Positions 23,745 to 39,115 of a stretch of 64,000 nucleotides of DNA are shown here, piece by piece. The translations under genes and the position numbers were made by a program. Numbering within the stretch: position 1 is the stretch's first letter; the number at the start of each line of letters is the position of its first letter. This DNA is from Pseudomonas sp. CC6-YY-74 (GTDB taxonomy: Bacteria > Pseudomonadota > Gammaproteobacteria > Pseudomonadales > Pseudomonadaceae). The DNA lies in assembly GCF_002025205.1 (NCBI RefSeq), contig NZ_CP019947.1, positions 2,828,001 through 2,892,000 on the forward strand, written 5' to 3'. The notes under the pieces are model-generated. The model ran no database searches. It saw nothing but the letters and a program-made list of their open reading frames with translations, and was not told the origin of the DNA.

Positions 23745-24935
23745 TCAATCGGCCTGACGACGCAGGAAGGCCGGGATGTCCAGGTAATCCAGGTCATCCT
23801 GCGGATTCAGCTTGGCCGCGGCTGCACCGCCGCCGTGACTTTGCCGCTGAACGGTTGGGCGCTCGTAGTCCTTGTAATTGACGCTTTGCTCGCCACGCGA
23901 AGCTGGGGTAGCCGCCGACGAAGCACTGCTGGTCGTGACTTGCACGGTATTGTCGATCACCTTGACCGGCTTCTCGATTTTTGCGCCCAGGCCAGTGGCG
24001 ACCACGGTAACGTGTAGCTCGTCGCGCATGTCCGGATCGATCACGGTACCCACCTTGACGGTGGCGTGCTCGGAAGCGAACTGTTCGATGATGTTACCCA
24101 CGTCGGAGTATTCGCCCAGGGACAAATCGGGACCGGCGGTGATATTCACCAGGATGCCACGCGCACCCTGCAGGTTGACGTCTTCCAGCAGCGGATTGCG
24201 GATTGCCGCCTCAGTGGCTTCACGCGCACGGTTCGGACCGCTGGCGCAGCCAGTGCCCATCATCGCCATGCCCATCTCGCTCATCACGGTTTTCACGTCG
24301 GCGAAGTCGACGTTGATCATGCCCGGACGCTTGATGATGTCGGAGATACCGCGCACGGCACCGGCCAGCACGTCATCCGCCTTGGCGAACGCCGACAGCA
24401 GGCTGGCATCTTTACCGAGGATGGTCAGCAGTTTTTCGTTGGGAATGGTGATCAGCGAGTCGACGCTTTCCGCCAGGGCACGAATACCCTCCTCGGCGAT
24501 CTGCATACGCTTTTTGCCTTCGAACGGGAACGGACGGGTCACCACAGCGACGGTGAGAATGCCCATTTCCTTCGCCACCTGGGCGATCACCGGCGCAGCG
24601 CCAGTACCGGTACCACCACCCATACCGGTGGTGATGAAGACCATGTCGCAACCTTGCAGCACTTCGGCGATGCGCTCGCGGTCTTCCATGGCGGCCTGAC
24701 GGCCGATTTCAGGATTGGCGCCCGCGCCCAGGCCCTTGGTCACGCCAGTACCCAGCTGCAGGATGGTGCGCGCACCGATGTTTTTCAGTGCTTGCGCATC
24801 GGTATTGGCGCAGATGAACTCGACGCCTTCGATGTTGTTCTTCGACATGTGGTTGACCGCATTACCGCCGCCGCCGCCCACGCCAATTACCTTGATGACC
24901 GCACTTTGCGGGATGTTGTCTACGAGCTCGAACAT
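23745..24935 (-). CDS. ftsZ: Cell division protein FtsZ
   Basis: Tubulin-like GTPase that forms the Z-ring at midcell. The 396-residue product has the G1 loop VIGVGGGGGNAVNHM, the tubulin signature GGGTGTG at 107-113, and T7-loop residues in NVDFADVKTVMSE. A variable linker leads to the conserved C-terminal peptide DDLDYLDIPAFLRRQAD that binds FtsA and ZipA. ATG 24935 is preceded by GAGAGG-type Shine-Dalgarno bases. It follows ftsA after 54 bp in the dcw order. Confidence 0.99.
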   Translation of the reverse strand: MFELVDNIPQSAVIKVIGVGGGGGNAVNHMSKNNIEGVEFICANTDAQALKNIGARTILQLGTGVTKGLGAGANPEIGRQAAMEDRERIAEVLQGCDMVFITTGMGGGTGTGAAPVIAQVAKEMGILTVAVVTRPFPFEGKKRMQIAEEGIRALAESVDSLITIPNEKLLTILGKDASLLSAFAKADDVLAGAVRGISDIIKRPGMINVDFADVKTVMSEMGMAMMGTGCASGPNRAREATEAAIRNPLLEDVNLQGARGILVNITAGPDLSLGEYSDVGNIIEQFASEHATVKVGTVIDPDMRDELHVTVVATGLGAKIEKPVKVIDNTVQVTTSSASSAATPASRGEQSVNYKDYERPTVQRQSHGGGAAAAKLNPQDDLDYLDIPAFLRRQAD

Positions 24936-24989
24936 TTTCCCTCTCCTTTGCTTCTAGTTGTAACGCCTACTGCATAAACGCTTGTTAAA

Positions 24990-26237
24990 TCAGAAATTGC
25001 TTTGTATCCAGCGCTTCACGCGCTCGAATAGCGGTGTCTTGGGTTCATCGCTGTAGCTGCCGATGGTCGACATCGATATGCCGTCAGCCTGCTTCTGCAG
25101 GCCATATAGCAACAGGCCCACACTGGTGGAATAAATCGGGTTACGCACCACGTCGGCCAGGCCCTTGACCCCCTGCGGCATGCCCAGGCGGACCGGCATG
25201 TGGAAGATTTCCTCGGCCAACTCGACCGCGCCTTCCATCTTCGAGGTGCCGCCGGTGAGCACGATGCCCGCCGGGATCAGGTCCTCATAACCGCTGCGGC
25301 GCAGCTCGGCCTGGATCAAGGTGAACAGTTCGTCGTAACGCGGCTCGACCACTTCAGCCAGGGACTGGCGCGACAGATCGCGCGGCGGACGATCGCCGAC
25401 GCTCGGCACCTTGATGGTCTCGCCCGGACCGGCCAGCTTGGCCAGGGCACAGGCATAACGGATCTTGATTTCTTCGGCGTACTGGGTCGGTGTGCGCAAC
25501 GCCATGGCGATGTCGTTGGTGACCTGGTCGCCCGCAATCGGAATCACCGCGGTGTGGCGAATCGCGCCTTCGGTGAAGATGCAGATGTCGGTGGTGCCAC
25601 CGCCAATGTCGACCAGGCACACGCCCAACTCTTTCTCGTCATCGGTGAGCACCGCATAGGCCGAAGCCAGCTGCTCGAGAATGATGTCGTCGATTTCCAG
25701 GCCGCAGCGGCGCACGCACTTCTCGACGTTCTGCGCCGCATTCACCGCGCAGGTCACCACATGCACCTTGGCTTCCAGGCGCACGCCGGACATGCCCAAC
25801 GGCTCGCGCACGCCTTCCTGATTGTCGATCACGTAATCCTGCGGCAGGGTGTGCAGCACCCGCTGATCCGCTGGAATCGCCACGGCCTGGGCTGCATCCA
25901 GTACGCGCTCAAGGTCGGCTGGACTGACTTCGCGATCACGGATGGCCACGATGCCGTGGCTGTTGAGGCTGCGAATATGATTACCGGCCACGCCGACGAA
26001 GGCCGAGTGGATGCGACAACCTGCCATCAGCTGCGCCTCTTCCACCGCGCGCTGGATCGACTGCACGGTCGATTCGATATTGACCACCACGCCCTTCTTC
26101 AGGCCGCGCGACGGGTGGGTGCCGATACCGACGATCTCCAACTGGCCATCGGCAGTCACTTCACCGACCAGCGCCACCACCTTGGAGGTGCCGATATCGA
26201 GGCCAACGATCATCTTGCCGCTCTGCACGTTTACCAT
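24990..26237 (-). CDS. ftsA: Cell division protein FtsA
   Basis: Actin-fold ATPase that tethers FtsZ to the membrane. The 415-residue product opens with phosphate-1 loop MIVGLDIGTSKVVALVGE, has CLVDIGGGTTDICIF (phosphate-2), GIVLTGGTSKMEGA (adenosine loop), and an amphipathic C-terminal helix FERVKRWIQSNF for membrane binding. ATG 26237 matches the homologous N-terminus; a GTG at 26261 that overlaps the ftsQ stop (GTGA) would add eight residues and cannot be excluded. Part of ftsQ-ftsA-ftsZ. Confidence 0.98.
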   Translation of the reverse strand: MVNVQSGKMIVGLDIGTSKVVALVGEVTADGQLEIVGIGTHPSRGLKKGVVVNIESTVQSIQRAVEEAQLMAGCRIHSAFVGVAGNHIRSLNSHGIVAIRDREVSPADLERVLDAAQAVAIPADQRVLHTLPQDYVIDNQEGVREPLGMSGVRLEAKVHVVTCAVNAAQNVEKCVRRCGLEIDDIILEQLASAYAVLTDDEKELGVCLVDIGGGTTDICIFTEGAIRHTAVIPIAGDQVTNDIAMALRTPTQYAEEIKIRYACALAKLAGPGETIKVPSVGDRPPRDLSRQSLAEVVEPRYDELFTLIQAELRRSGYEDLIPAGIVLTGGTSKMEGAVELAEEIFHMPVRLGMPQGVKGLADVVRNPIYSTSVGLLLYGLQKQADGISMSTIGSYSDEPKTPLFERVKRWIQSNF

Positions 26238-26257
26238 GGGTCTCGCCTTCTCCTGAT

Positions 26258-27115
26258 TCACTGCACGACAGCGGTATCAGCCGCCGTGGGCGCAACCGGC
26301 TCACGCCACGCCACGGCCAAGCCGTAGGCGTAACGCAGATCGATTCGCGCGATATTCGTTTGTTGCTCTTTCAGCGCCTTGTCGTAGATGGCGCTGAAAC
26401 GACGCATTTTTTCCACCAGGTGATCACGGCCCAACAGCAGCTCGATCCCCTGCCCGGTGGAGAGGAACCAGCTGCCTCGCTCACGCAGCTCCAGTCGCGC
26501 CACGGAAAAACCCATTGGACGCAACATCTGGCTGAGCACCTGGTACTGCTGCATGACCTTCTGTTGTGCCCGCTTGGGGCCATACAGTTGCGGCAGGTGC
26601 TGATAGTTCGCCTGTTCCTTGGGCGCGAAGGCCTTACCCTGATTGTTCAACAGGGCCTCATCGCCCCAACGGGCGATCGGCAGGTGCTCCTCGAGGCGCA
26701 CCACCAACTGGTCCGGCCAAACCCGCCGCACCTGCGCACTGGCGATCCAGGGCATCTGCTCCAACTCATGACGCATGCCCGGCAGATCGACACTGAAGAA
26801 GCTCGCCTTAACGAACGGCTCGATATGCTGCTGGATCGCCTGCTGGCTGATGTAGCTGAGATCGCCCTCGACGCTGATCTTGGCGATCGGCCGGTCCGCG
26901 TAGGGCAGCAGGCGTTGCGCCAACTCGTAAGCTGCGAAGCCCAACACCAGCAGCAACAGCGGCCAGGTGATGCGCTTGAGCAGAGCGAAATTGGCTTTGG
27001 GCAACCGCAGGCCGACCGACTCCTTGGCCACCATGCGGCTGGCACCGCGCTGCGCAGGCTTGCCGCGCAACGGTGCACGTGCAGAGCCTGGCTGGTGACG
27101 CAGAGTGGCGATCAT
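26258..27115 (-). CDS. ftsQ: Cell division protein FtsQ
   Basis: Bitopic inner-membrane divisome protein that links early and late division proteins through FtsB/FtsL. The 285-residue product has a basic cytoplasmic N-terminus, one membrane helix (about 49-69), a POTRA domain ([20 protein letters not shown], about 77-145) and the beta domain ([11 protein letters not shown] ... [18 protein letters not shown]). ATG 27115 follows the ddlB stop by three bases. Its TGA overlaps the possible GTG start of ftsA. Confidence 0.96.
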   Translation of the reverse strand: MIATLRHQPGSARAPLRGKPAQRGASRMVAKESVGLRLPKANFALLKRITWPLLLLVLGFAAYELAQRLLPYADRPIAKISVEGDLSYISQQAIQQHIEPFVKASFFSVDLPGMRHELEQMPWIASAQVRRVWPDQLVVRLEEHLPIARWGDEALLNNQGKAFAPKEQANYQHLPQLYGPKRAQQKVMQQYQVLSQMLRPMGFSVARLELRERGSWFLSTGQGIELLLGRDHLVEKMRRFSAIYDKALKEQQTNIARIDLRYAYGLAVAWREPVAPTAADTAVVQ

Positions 27116-27118
27116 GGT

Positions 27119-29518
<2,400 letters not shown>

Positions 29519-29526
<8 letters not shown>

Positions 29527-30589
29527 GGGCCACCTCCAGACAAATATCAACAACAGTGCGGGTTGCATCGGGCTTGGCCAGACGCCGCGCGGTACGCGCC
29601 ATTTCGTTCAATCGTTCAGGGTGCATCAAGACCTCGGACAGCTGTGCAGCCAACGTGGCGGCGTCTGTGGAGCGTTGTGGCAGAAGGACGGCAGCGCCCT
29701 CCCTGGCGAGATAGTCGGCGTTACGCGTCTGGTGATCGTCGATGGCGTGGGGCAGCGGTAGCAGGAACGACGGCAGACCGGCGGCGGCCAGTTCGCTGAC
29801 GGTCAAGGCACCGGCGCGGCATACCACCAGATCGGCCCAGGCGTAGGCGCGGGCCATGTCCTTGATAAACGCAGCGACCTGCGCTTCGACGCCGGCAGCG
29901 CGGTAACGTTCGCCAGTAATCACATCGTGTTGCTTGCCGGCCTGGTGGAACACTTCCGGGCGCAGCTCGCCTGGCACTAATGCCAGTGCTTCGGGCAGCA
30001 GTTTGTTCAACGGCTCGGCGCCCAGGCTGCCGCCGAGGATCAGCAGGCGCGGCCGGCGATCGCGCAGCGCTGCGCGCGGGGTTTCCAGAAACAGTTCCTC
30101 GCGCACCGGATTGCCGGTGGTGCGGCGCTTGGCCGAAGCGCCGAAGGTATTCGGGAAGGCCTCGCAAACGCGGCTGGCAAACGGCGCCAGGCTGCGATTG
30201 GCGGTGCCGGCCACGGCATTCTGTTCGTGGATGATCAGCGGCGCGCCACCCAGCTTGGCCGCCAGGCCGCCAGGGCCGGTGACGAAGCCGCCCATACCGA
30301 GCACGCACACGGGCTGCAGCTCACGCACCACTTTACGGGCCTGAAACAGTGCCTTGATAAGCTGAAACGGTGCTTTGAGCAGCGACAGCTTGCCCTTGCC
30401 GCGCAGACCCGTGACGTTGATCAGGTGCAACGGCAGGCCGGCGGCCGGGACCAATTCATTCTCGATGCCGCGCGGGGTGCCCAGCCAATGCACGCGGTAA
30501 CCGCGTGCCTGGAACTCGCGAGCACAGGCCAGCGCCGGGAACACGTGCCCGCCGGTACCGCCGGCCATGATCAGCACATTACCGGGCAT
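29519..30589 (-). CDS. murG: UDP-GlcNAc:lipid I N-acetylglucosaminyltransferase
   Basis: GT-B glycosyltransferase making lipid II at the inner face of the membrane. The 356-residue product begins [20 protein letters not shown] (first G-loop) and includes [12 protein letters not shown], the G-loop [14 protein letters not shown], and the donor-site motif [23 protein letters not shown] 30589 has AGGAG 7 bases upstream; a longer in-frame reading lies within ftsW and is rejected. It overlaps ftsW by 11 bases and murC by 8. Confidence 0.98.
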
Positions 30590-31805
30590 GGGCAGACTCC
30601 TCCGCGTGCTTCTCGTCAACAAAATCCGCCTCGCTGAAATCGGCATCCTCGCTGCCCAACTGGGTGCGCCGCTCCCACTCGATCCGCAGCAACAGCGCCA
30701 GGCTGACGCAGCAGATCACCAGGGAACTGCCGCCATAGCTGAGAAACGGCAAGGTCAGGCCCTTGGTCGGCAGCAGGCCGATGTTGACCCCGATATTGAT
30801 CAGGAATTGACCGATCCAGAGGAACGCCAGACCGTAGGCGACATAGGCCGCGAAAAACTGTTTGGCCTTCTCGGCCCAAACGCCGATATACAGGGCACGC
30901 ACGCAGACGAAGACGAACAAGCCAACGGTAATCAGGGCGCCCACCATGCCCAGCTCTTCAGCGAGCACGGCGAACACGAAGTCGGTGTGCGCTTCTGGCA
31001 AATAGAACTGTTTCTGAATGCTGTTACCCAGGCCGACGCCGAACCACTCGCCGCGACCGAAGGCGATCAACGCCTGGGTCAATTGGTAGCCGGAGCCAAA
31101 CTGATCGGCCCAGGGGTCGGTGAAAGTGATCAGACGCTGCAAACGGTATTCCTGGGTCTGCACCAGGACGAAGATCGCCCCGACAGCCAGCCCGACCATC
31201 AGGCCGAAACGCAGCAGGCCGACGCCGCCGAGGAACAGCATGGCCGCGGCGGCGCCCATCATGACCACGGTGGCACCGAAGTCCGGCTCCAGCAGCAGCA
31301 AGCCGGCCATCGGCAGCAATACGACGAAGGGTTTGAAGAAACCAGCCCAGCTTTCGCGCACTTCTGCCTGACGACGCACCAGATAGCCAGCCAGGTAGAT
31401 CACCACGAACAACTTGGCGATTTCCGAAGGCTGCACGTTGAATGCGCCGAAGCCGATCCAGCGCATCGAGCCATTCACTTCGCGGCCAATTCCCGGCACC
31501 AGCACCAGTACCAGCATGGCGAAGGCGGCCAGCAACGCCACCCCGCTCAGACGCTGCCAGGTTTCCAGCGGGATCAACAGCACCACAGCGGCGGCGCCGA
31601 GGCCGATCAACAGGTAAATCAGGTGACGGAGCATGTAGTACAGCGGGCTGCCCACATTCACCGCGGCCACCTCGGTAGAGGCGGAAGCGATCATCACCAG
31701 GCCCAGACCGAGCAGGGCCAGACAACCGACCAGCAACGGAAAGTCCATGTCCAGGCCACGGCGGCTGAACAGCGGGGACGGGTATGGGCGCAGGAAGGCG
31801 AGCAT
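30579..31805 (-). CDS. ftsW: SEDS peptidoglycan glycosyltransferase FtsW
   Basis: Septal glycan polymerase working with PBP3 (FtsI). The 408-residue protein has ten membrane helices and SEDS landmarks: GSMRWIGFGAFNVQPSEIAKL, LLLEPDFGATVVM (with the catalytic-region Asp) and the C-terminal GLLPTKGLTLPFLSYGGSS signature. ATG 31805 shares a base with the murD stop (TGATG). The 11-base overlap with murG suggests coupling. Confidence 0.97.
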   Translation of the reverse strand: MLAFLRPYPSPLFSRRGLDMDFPLLVGCLALLGLGLVMIASASTEVAAVNVGSPLYYMLRHLIYLLIGLGAAAVVLLIPLETWQRLSGVALLAAFAMLVLVLVPGIGREVNGSMRWIGFGAFNVQPSEIAKLFVVIYLAGYLVRRQAEVRESWAGFFKPFVVLLPMAGLLLLEPDFGATVVMMGAAAAMLFLGGVGLLRFGLMVGLAVGAIFVLVQTQEYRLQRLITFTDPWADQFGSGYQLTQALIAFGRGEWFGVGLGNSIQKQFYLPEAHTDFVFAVLAEELGMVGALITVGLFVFVCVRALYIGVWAEKAKQFFAAYVAYGLAFLWIGQFLINIGVNIGLLPTKGLTLPFLSYGGSSLVICCVSLALLLRIEWERRTQLGSEDADFSEADFVDEKHAEESAHAR

Positions 31806-33151
31806 CAGGCGAGCGCCTCCACGGCTTGGGCGAACAGGTGTCCGCGTTCTTCGAAATTCTTGAACATGTCCAGGCTGGCGCAAGCCGGCGAGAGCAGCAC
31901 GGCATCGCCCGGCTGGGCCAGCTCGGCGGAGCGCTGCACGGCTTCTTCCAGGCTGGTCACCCGGATCAACGGCACGCCGTCGCCGAGCGCCGTAGCCAGG
32001 CGCTCGGCATCGCGGCCGAGCAACACCACGGCGCGGCAGAACTGCGCGACCGGCTTGCCCAAGGCGGAGAAATCGGCACCCTTGCCGTCGCCACCGGCGA
32101 TTAACACCAGCTTGCCGGCGATATCCGCGCCCAGGCCCTCGATGGCAGCCAGGGCGGCGCCGACGTTGGTCGCCTTGGAGTCGTCGTAGTAGCTCACGGC
32201 ATTATGTTCACCGACCCACTGGCAGCGGTGCGGCAGGCCGGCGAAGCGCTGCAGGGCCTCCAGCATCGGCTCGAACGGCAGGCCGACCGCATGCCCCAGG
32301 GCCAGTGCCGCCAGGGCATTGGACTGGTTATGCGCACCGCGAATTTTCAGCTCGCGCACCGGCAGCAGCGCGTCGAACTGGTAGGCCAGGTATTTCTCGC
32401 CGTTCTCCTCGAGCAGACCGAAGCGCTTGAAATCCGGCTTGCCCAGACCGAACAACCAGCACGGCATATCGTCCGCTACCAGCGGCCGCGACAATGCATC
32501 GTCGCGATTGACCACCACCTGACGCGCGCCGCGAAAAATCCGGTGCTTGGCCAGGTGATAAGCCGCCAGCGAGGCGTAGCGATCCATATGGTCTTCGCTG
32601 ATGTTCAGGCAGGTCGCCACTTCAGCGTTCAGCTGATCGGTGGTTTCCAACTGGAAGCTGGACAGTTCCAGCACATACAGCTCGACTTCGTCGCTGAGCA
32701 AATCCAGCGCGGGAGTACCCAGGTTGCCGCCGACCGCGACCTTCTTGCCGGCCGCCACCGCCATCTCGCCGACCAATGTGGTCACCGTGCTCTTGGCGTT
32801 GGAACCGGTGATCGCCACGATGGGGGCCTTGGCATAACGAGCGAACAGCTCGATATCGCCGGAAAGCTTCACCCCGCGCCTGGCCGCTTCCTGCAGCGCC
32901 GGGGTGGCAATCGCCAGGCCCGGGCTGACCAGCAACTCGCTGGCACGACAGAGGAAGTCCACGTCCAGCTCGCCGCAACGCACCTCAACCTGCGGGAACT
33001 GTTCACGCAAGGTGCTCAGCTCTGGCGGATTGGCACGGCTATCGACCACGGCAAAGGCCAAGCCCTGGCGCGCGAGAAAACGCACCAGGGACATGCCGCT
33101 CTTGCCGAGGCCGACAACGATGCGGAATTGGTCGGAAGCGATCAGGCTCAT
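31805..33151 (-). CDS. murD: UDP-N-acetylmuramoylalanine--D-glutamate ligase
   Basis: Second Mur ligase, adding D-Glu. The 448-residue product has N-terminal IVVGLGKSGMSLVRFLARQG, P-loop GSNAKSTVTTLVGEM (the GSNAKST form replaces the common GTNGKST, as usual in pseudomonads), LELSSFQLETTD, NISEDHMDRY, GLPHRCQWVGE and DSKATNVGAAL. ATG 33151 has GAGGAG just upstream and is seven bases after the mraY stop. Confidence 0.98.
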   Translation of the reverse strand: MSLIASDQFRIVVGLGKSGMSLVRFLARQGLAFAVVDSRANPPELSTLREQFPQVEVRCGELDVDFLCRASELLVSPGLAIATPALQEAARRGVKLSGDIELFARYAKAPIVAITGSNAKSTVTTLVGEMAVAAGKKVAVGGNLGTPALDLLSDEVELYVLELSSFQLETTDQLNAEVATCLNISEDHMDRYASLAAYHLAKHRIFRGARQVVVNRDDALSRPLVADDMPCWLFGLGKPDFKRFGLLEENGEKYLAYQFDALLPVRELKIRGAHNQSNALAALALGHAVGLPFEPMLEALQRFAGLPHRCQWVGEHNAVSYYDDSKATNVGAALAAIEGLGADIAGKLVLIAGGDGKGADFSALGKPVAQFCRAVVLLGRDAERLATALGDGVPLIRVTSLEEAVQRSAELAQPGDAVLLSPACASLDMFKNFEERGHLFAQAVEALA

Positions 33152-33158
33152 AGTCTCC

Positions 33159-34241
33159 TCAACGCAATTTCAAGGTGGCAAGGCCGATCAGCACCAAAAT
33201 TACGGTGATGATCCAGAAACGTACGATGACGCGGGGCTCGGGCCAGCCTTTCAGTTCGAAGTGGTGGTGAATCGGCGCCATGCGGAACACCCGCTTGCCG
33301 GTCAATTTGAACGAAGCGACCTGGATGATCACCGACAGGGTTTCCATGACGAACACCCCGCCCATGATGAACAGCACCACTTCCTGGCGGACGATCACGG
33401 CAATGGTGCCCAGGGCTGCACCCAGCGCCAGCGCGCCGACATCGCCCATGAACACCTGGGCCGGGTAAGTGTTGAACCAGAGGAAGCCCAGACCGGCACC
33501 GACCAGGGCGGCGCAGAACACGATCAACTCGCCCGCGCCCGGCAGGTAGGGGATGAACAGGTATTCGGCAAACTTCACGTTGCCCGACAGGTAGCAGAAG
33601 ATCCCCAGGGCGCCGCCGACCATCACGGTGGGCAGGATCGCCAGGCCATCCAGGCCATCGGTGAGGTTGACCGCGTTGCTCGAGCCGACGATGACGAAGT
33701 AGGTCAGCACCACGAAGCCAAAGCCCAACTGAATGCTGACGTCTTTGAGCAGCGGCAGGATCAGGGTGGTTTCTGCCGGACTCTGCGCAGTCATATAAAG
33801 GAACAAGGCCGCAGCCAGGCCGAATACCGATTGCCAGAAATACTTCCAGCGACTCGGCAGGCCGCGCGAATCCTTCTCGATCACCTTGCGGTAGTCATCG
33901 ACCCAGCCGATCGCGCCGAACAGCAGGGTCACCACCAGTACCACCCACACATAACGATTGCTCAGGTCGGCCCAGAGCAGCGTGCTGATCGCGATGGCGG
34001 AGAGAATCAGCGCGCCGCCCATGGTCGGCGTGCCCTTCTTCGACAGGTGCGACTGCGGTCCGTCACTGCGCACCGACTGGCCGATCTGACGGATCTGCAA
34101 AGTACGGATCATCCACGGCCCCAGCCACAACGACAGCGCCAGTGCGGTCAGCACACCGAGAATCCCGCGCAGGGTCAGGTACTGAAAGACCGCGAAGCCC
34201 TTGTGGAACTGTTGCAGGTACTCCGCCAGCAGCAGCAGCAT
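33159..34241 (-). CDS. mraY: Phospho-N-acetylmuramoyl-pentapeptide transferase
   Basis: Transfers phospho-MurNAc-pentapeptide to undecaprenyl phosphate, making lipid I. The 360-residue, ten-helix protein shows the MraY motifs [28 protein letters not shown] (catalytic DDY), [14 protein letters not shown] (Mg-binding Asp) and [17 protein letters not shown]. Its ATG at 34241 abuts the murF stop (TAAATG), marking a fully coupled junction. Confidence 0.99.
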   Translation of the reverse strand: MLLLLAEYLQQFHKGFAVFQYLTLRGILGVLTALALSLWLGPWMIRTLQIRQIGQSVRSDGPQSHLSKKGTPTMGGALILSAIAISTLLWADLSNRYVWVVLVVTLLFGAIGWVDDYRKVIEKDSRGLPSRWKYFWQSVFGLAAALFLYMTAQSPAETTLILPLLKDVSIQLGFGFVVLTYFVIVGSSNAVNLTDGLDGLAILPTVMVGGALGIFCYLSGNVKFAEYLFIPYLPGAGELIVFCAALVGAGLGFLWFNTYPAQVFMGDVGALALGAALGTIAVIVRQEVVLFIMGGVFVMETLSVIIQVASFKLTGKRVFRMAPIHHHFELKGWPEPRVIVRFWIITVILVLIGLATLKLR

Positions 34242-35636
34242 TTAGTGACGCTCCATTGGGTGATTCTCGCTGGATATGCCACAGAGCGCCGCCACGACTT
34301 TATCCATCGCGGCGCTGCGTGAACCTTTGATTAGAATGGTGGTGTCGCCATGCTCGCTGCGGAGCGCTTCGATCAGACCGGCTTGATCGGCAAAATGCCG
34401 GCCATCTGCACCGAACGCGGCAACCGCATGAGCCATCAGCGGGCCAACCGCATAGAGCGCGGCAACCTTGCCAGCGGCATAGCTGCCCACATCGCGGTGA
34501 GCTTGCTCAGCCCAGGCTCCCAGCTCGCCCATGTCCCCGAGCACCAGAACGGTGCGACCAGAGAAGCCGGCGAGTATATCAACCGCCGCGCAGATCGACG
34601 CGGGGTTGGCGTTATAGCTGTCATCGATTACCCGCACGCCATTACTCGCCAGCTGCGCGACGGCGCGGCCCTTGACCGGTTGCAGGTTTTCCAGGCCATT
34701 CTTGATATCGACCAGCGGCACGCTCAGGGCCCGCGCCGCCGCAGATGCAGCCAAGGCATTGGCAACATTGTGCTCGCCGAGCAGGTTGAGCTGGATACGC
34801 GCCAGGCCATCGGCACAGTGCAGGGTGAACGCCGAGCAGCCACGTGCATCGCGGTCCAGGTCGCTGACATGGAAGTCGGCCGCCGAATTGTGCAAGGCGA
34901 AACTGAGCACGCGCTTGTCGCCTGCCCGCTGTTGCCAGAGCGCAAAGGCCGCATCGTCACGATTGAGCACGGCAACCCCGCCCTCGCCCAGCCCTTCGAG
35001 GATCTCGCCTTTGGCCTCGACGATTTTTTCCGGACCGCCGAACTCGCCGACATGCGCGGTTCCGGCGTTGGTGATGATGGCCACCTGGGGCCGGGTCAGC
35101 CCGACCGTGTAGGCGATCTCGCCGACATGGTTGGCGCCCAGTTCGATCACCGCTGCGACATGTTCGGGCGCCAACTCAAGGAGAGTCAGGGGCGCACCCA
35201 GGTCGTTGTTCAGATTGCCACGGGTAGCCAGCACGGCACCGCCCTGCGCGCCGAACGCCGTGCGCAGAATGCTGGCCAGCATTTCCTTGACCGTGGTCTT
35301 GCCGCTGGAACCGGTGACCGCAACCAGCGGACCGCCATAGGCCCGACGATTCAGAGCGCCGAGCCTGCCAAGCGCCAGGCGCGTATCAGCCACCAGCAAC
35401 AGTGGCAACGGTGCGTCCGCCACTTCCCGCTCGACCAGCGCAGCCACCGCACCCTTGGCGGCGACATCGGCCAGGTAAGCGTGACCGTCGAAGTTCGGCC
35501 CGGTCAGCGCAATGAATAGCTGACCCGGCTGAATCGCCCGACTGTCGGTGCTGACCGCATCGAAGGCACAATCTTCACCGATCAGCTGCGCATTCAGCGC
35601 CGCGCTGATTTCGCTCAATCGCAGGGCTTTAAGCAT
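34242..35636 (-). CDS. murF: UDP-MurNAc-tripeptide--D-alanyl-D-alanine ligase
   Basis: Last cytosolic Mur ligase, adding the D-Ala-D-Ala dipeptide. The 464-residue product starts MLKALRLSEISAALNAQLIG, has P-loop AVTGSSGKTTVKEMLASIL, IELGANHVGEIAYTV and late VIDDSYNANPASICAAVD plus LVLGDMGELG. ATG 35636 overlaps the end of murE by eight bases; longer in-frame extensions lie in murE and are rejected. C-terminal KGSRSAAMDKVV matches the family. Confidence 0.97.
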   Translation of the reverse strand: MLKALRLSEISAALNAQLIGEDCAFDAVSTDSRAIQPGQLFIALTGPNFDGHAYLADVAAKGAVAALVEREVADAPLPLLLVADTRLALGRLGALNRRAYGGPLVAVTGSSGKTTVKEMLASILRTAFGAQGGAVLATRGNLNNDLGAPLTLLELAPEHVAAVIELGANHVGEIAYTVGLTRPQVAIITNAGTAHVGEFGGPEKIVEAKGEILEGLGEGGVAVLNRDDAAFALWQQRAGDKRVLSFALHNSAADFHVSDLDRDARGCSAFTLHCADGLARIQLNLLGEHNVANALAASAAARALSVPLVDIKNGLENLQPVKGRAVAQLASNGVRVIDDSYNANPASICAAVDILAGFSGRTVLVLGDMGELGAWAEQAHRDVGSYAAGKVAALYAVGPLMAHAVAAFGADGRHFADQAGLIEALRSEHGDTTILIKGSRSAAMDKVVAALCGISSENHPMERH

Positions 35637-37091
35637 GTCCAACCTCCCATGCCGCCAGGGCTTTGCCAGCTTCGACCAGATCGGAGAATGGCTGGCGCAC
35701 GCCGTTGATTTCCTGATAGTCCTCGTGGCCCTTACCCGCCAGCACCAACACATCGGCCGGGCCGGCGGCGGCGATCAACTGGGCAATGGCCTGAGCGCGA
35801 CCATGGATGAACTGCACGCTGTCGGGCATCGCAAAACCTGCGCGAATATCGCTGAATATCTGCCCGGGAGCCTCGCTACGCGGGTTGTCGTCGGTGACCA
35901 GCACGCTATCGGCCAGACGCTCGACCACGGCCGCCATCAGCGGACGCTTGCCGCGATCACGGTCACCACCACAGCCGAACAGGCACAGCAAACGACCTTT
36001 GACATGCGGCCGCAGGGCTTCGAGAACCTTTTCCAGGGCATCCGGGGTGTGCGCGTAATCGACCACCACCAGTGGCTGTTCGGCGCCGCCCAAGCGCTGC
36101 ATGCGCCCGACCGGGCCCTGCAACTGCGGGAGCACCTTGAGGATTTCGTCGAGCGGATAATCCATGCCCAGCAGCGCACCGACCACGGCCAGCAGGTTGC
36201 TCAGGTTGAAACGCCCCAACAGTGCGCTGCGCACGTTACCTTCGCCGCGCGGCGTGACCAGTTTGACCCGCACACCCTGCTCGTCGAACTGGGCGTCGCG
36301 GCAGTACAGGTAAGCAGTTGGGTCTTCCAGGCTGTAGCTGATCAGGCGCGAGTCATGCTCGGCACGGGCCAGTTTACGACCGAATTCGTCGTCCAGATTG
36401 AGCACCCGGCAACGCAAGCCCGGCCAGGCGAACAAGGCTGCCTTGGCCTCGCCATAGGCATCCATCGAACCGTGATAGTCCAGATGATCGCGCGACAGAT
36501 TGGTAAAGACCGCCACGTCGAACGCCAGCGCCGTCACCCGGCCCTGGTGCAAGCCATGGGAGGAGACTTCCATGGCCACCGCACGGGCACCGGCATGCTT
36601 CATGTCGGCCAGGGTGGCCTGCACGCCGATCGGATCCGGGGTGGTATGCCGACCGAGGGCCAAGGCGTGGTAAAAACCGTTGCCCAGGGTACCGACGATG
36701 CCGCAGCGCTCACCCAGCAAATCCAACGCCTGGGCCAACAACTGGCTGACGCTGGTCTTGCCGTTGGTGCCAGTGATGCCAACCAGATGCAACCTGCGGC
36801 TCGGCTCACCGTAGAAGCGCCCGGCGATAGCCGATAGCTGACCGGCCAAGCCCTTGATCGCCACCAGCTCAGCGCTGCCGGCCGTCATGCTCGGCGCACC
36901 CTCGGCCTCATAGGCCACCGCAGCGGCACCGCGGGCAATCGCGTCGGCAATATGCACGCGGCCGTCCTGCTGGCTACCCGGCACGGCAAGGAACAGATCA
37001 CCGGGACGCACCTTGCGACTATCCAGGGTCAATTCACGGATCAGCACCGCACTGGCGGCTTCGGGCAACAGTTGATTCAGAGGCATGGGCA

Positions 37092-37092
<1 letters not shown>
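35629..37092 (-). CDS. murE: UDP-MurNAc-L-alanyl-D-glutamate--2,6-diaminopimelate ligase
   Basis: Third Mur ligase. The 487-residue product has P-loop GITGTNGKTSVSQLLAQAL, SSHGLHQGRV, NLSRDHLDYHGSM and the DNPRSE motif (TDDNPRSEAPG), which is diagnostic for meso-diaminopimelate rather than lysine specificity, as expected for a Gram-negative. ATG 37092 shares its A with the ftsI stop region; a second ATG two codons in is possible. Start MPMPLNQLLPEA resembles other Pseudomonas MurE. Confidence 0.98.

Positions 37093-39111
<2,019 letters not shown>

Positions 39112-39115
<4 letters not shown>

Noticed and set aside
30567..32189. A 540-codon plus-strand frame opposite ftsW/murD
   Set aside because: Antisense shadow of two conserved genes; no recognisable domain.
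31805..33151. Aberrant P-loop GSNAKST in MurD
   Set aside because: This variant is usual for MurD in pseudomonads and keeps the GxxxKST core.
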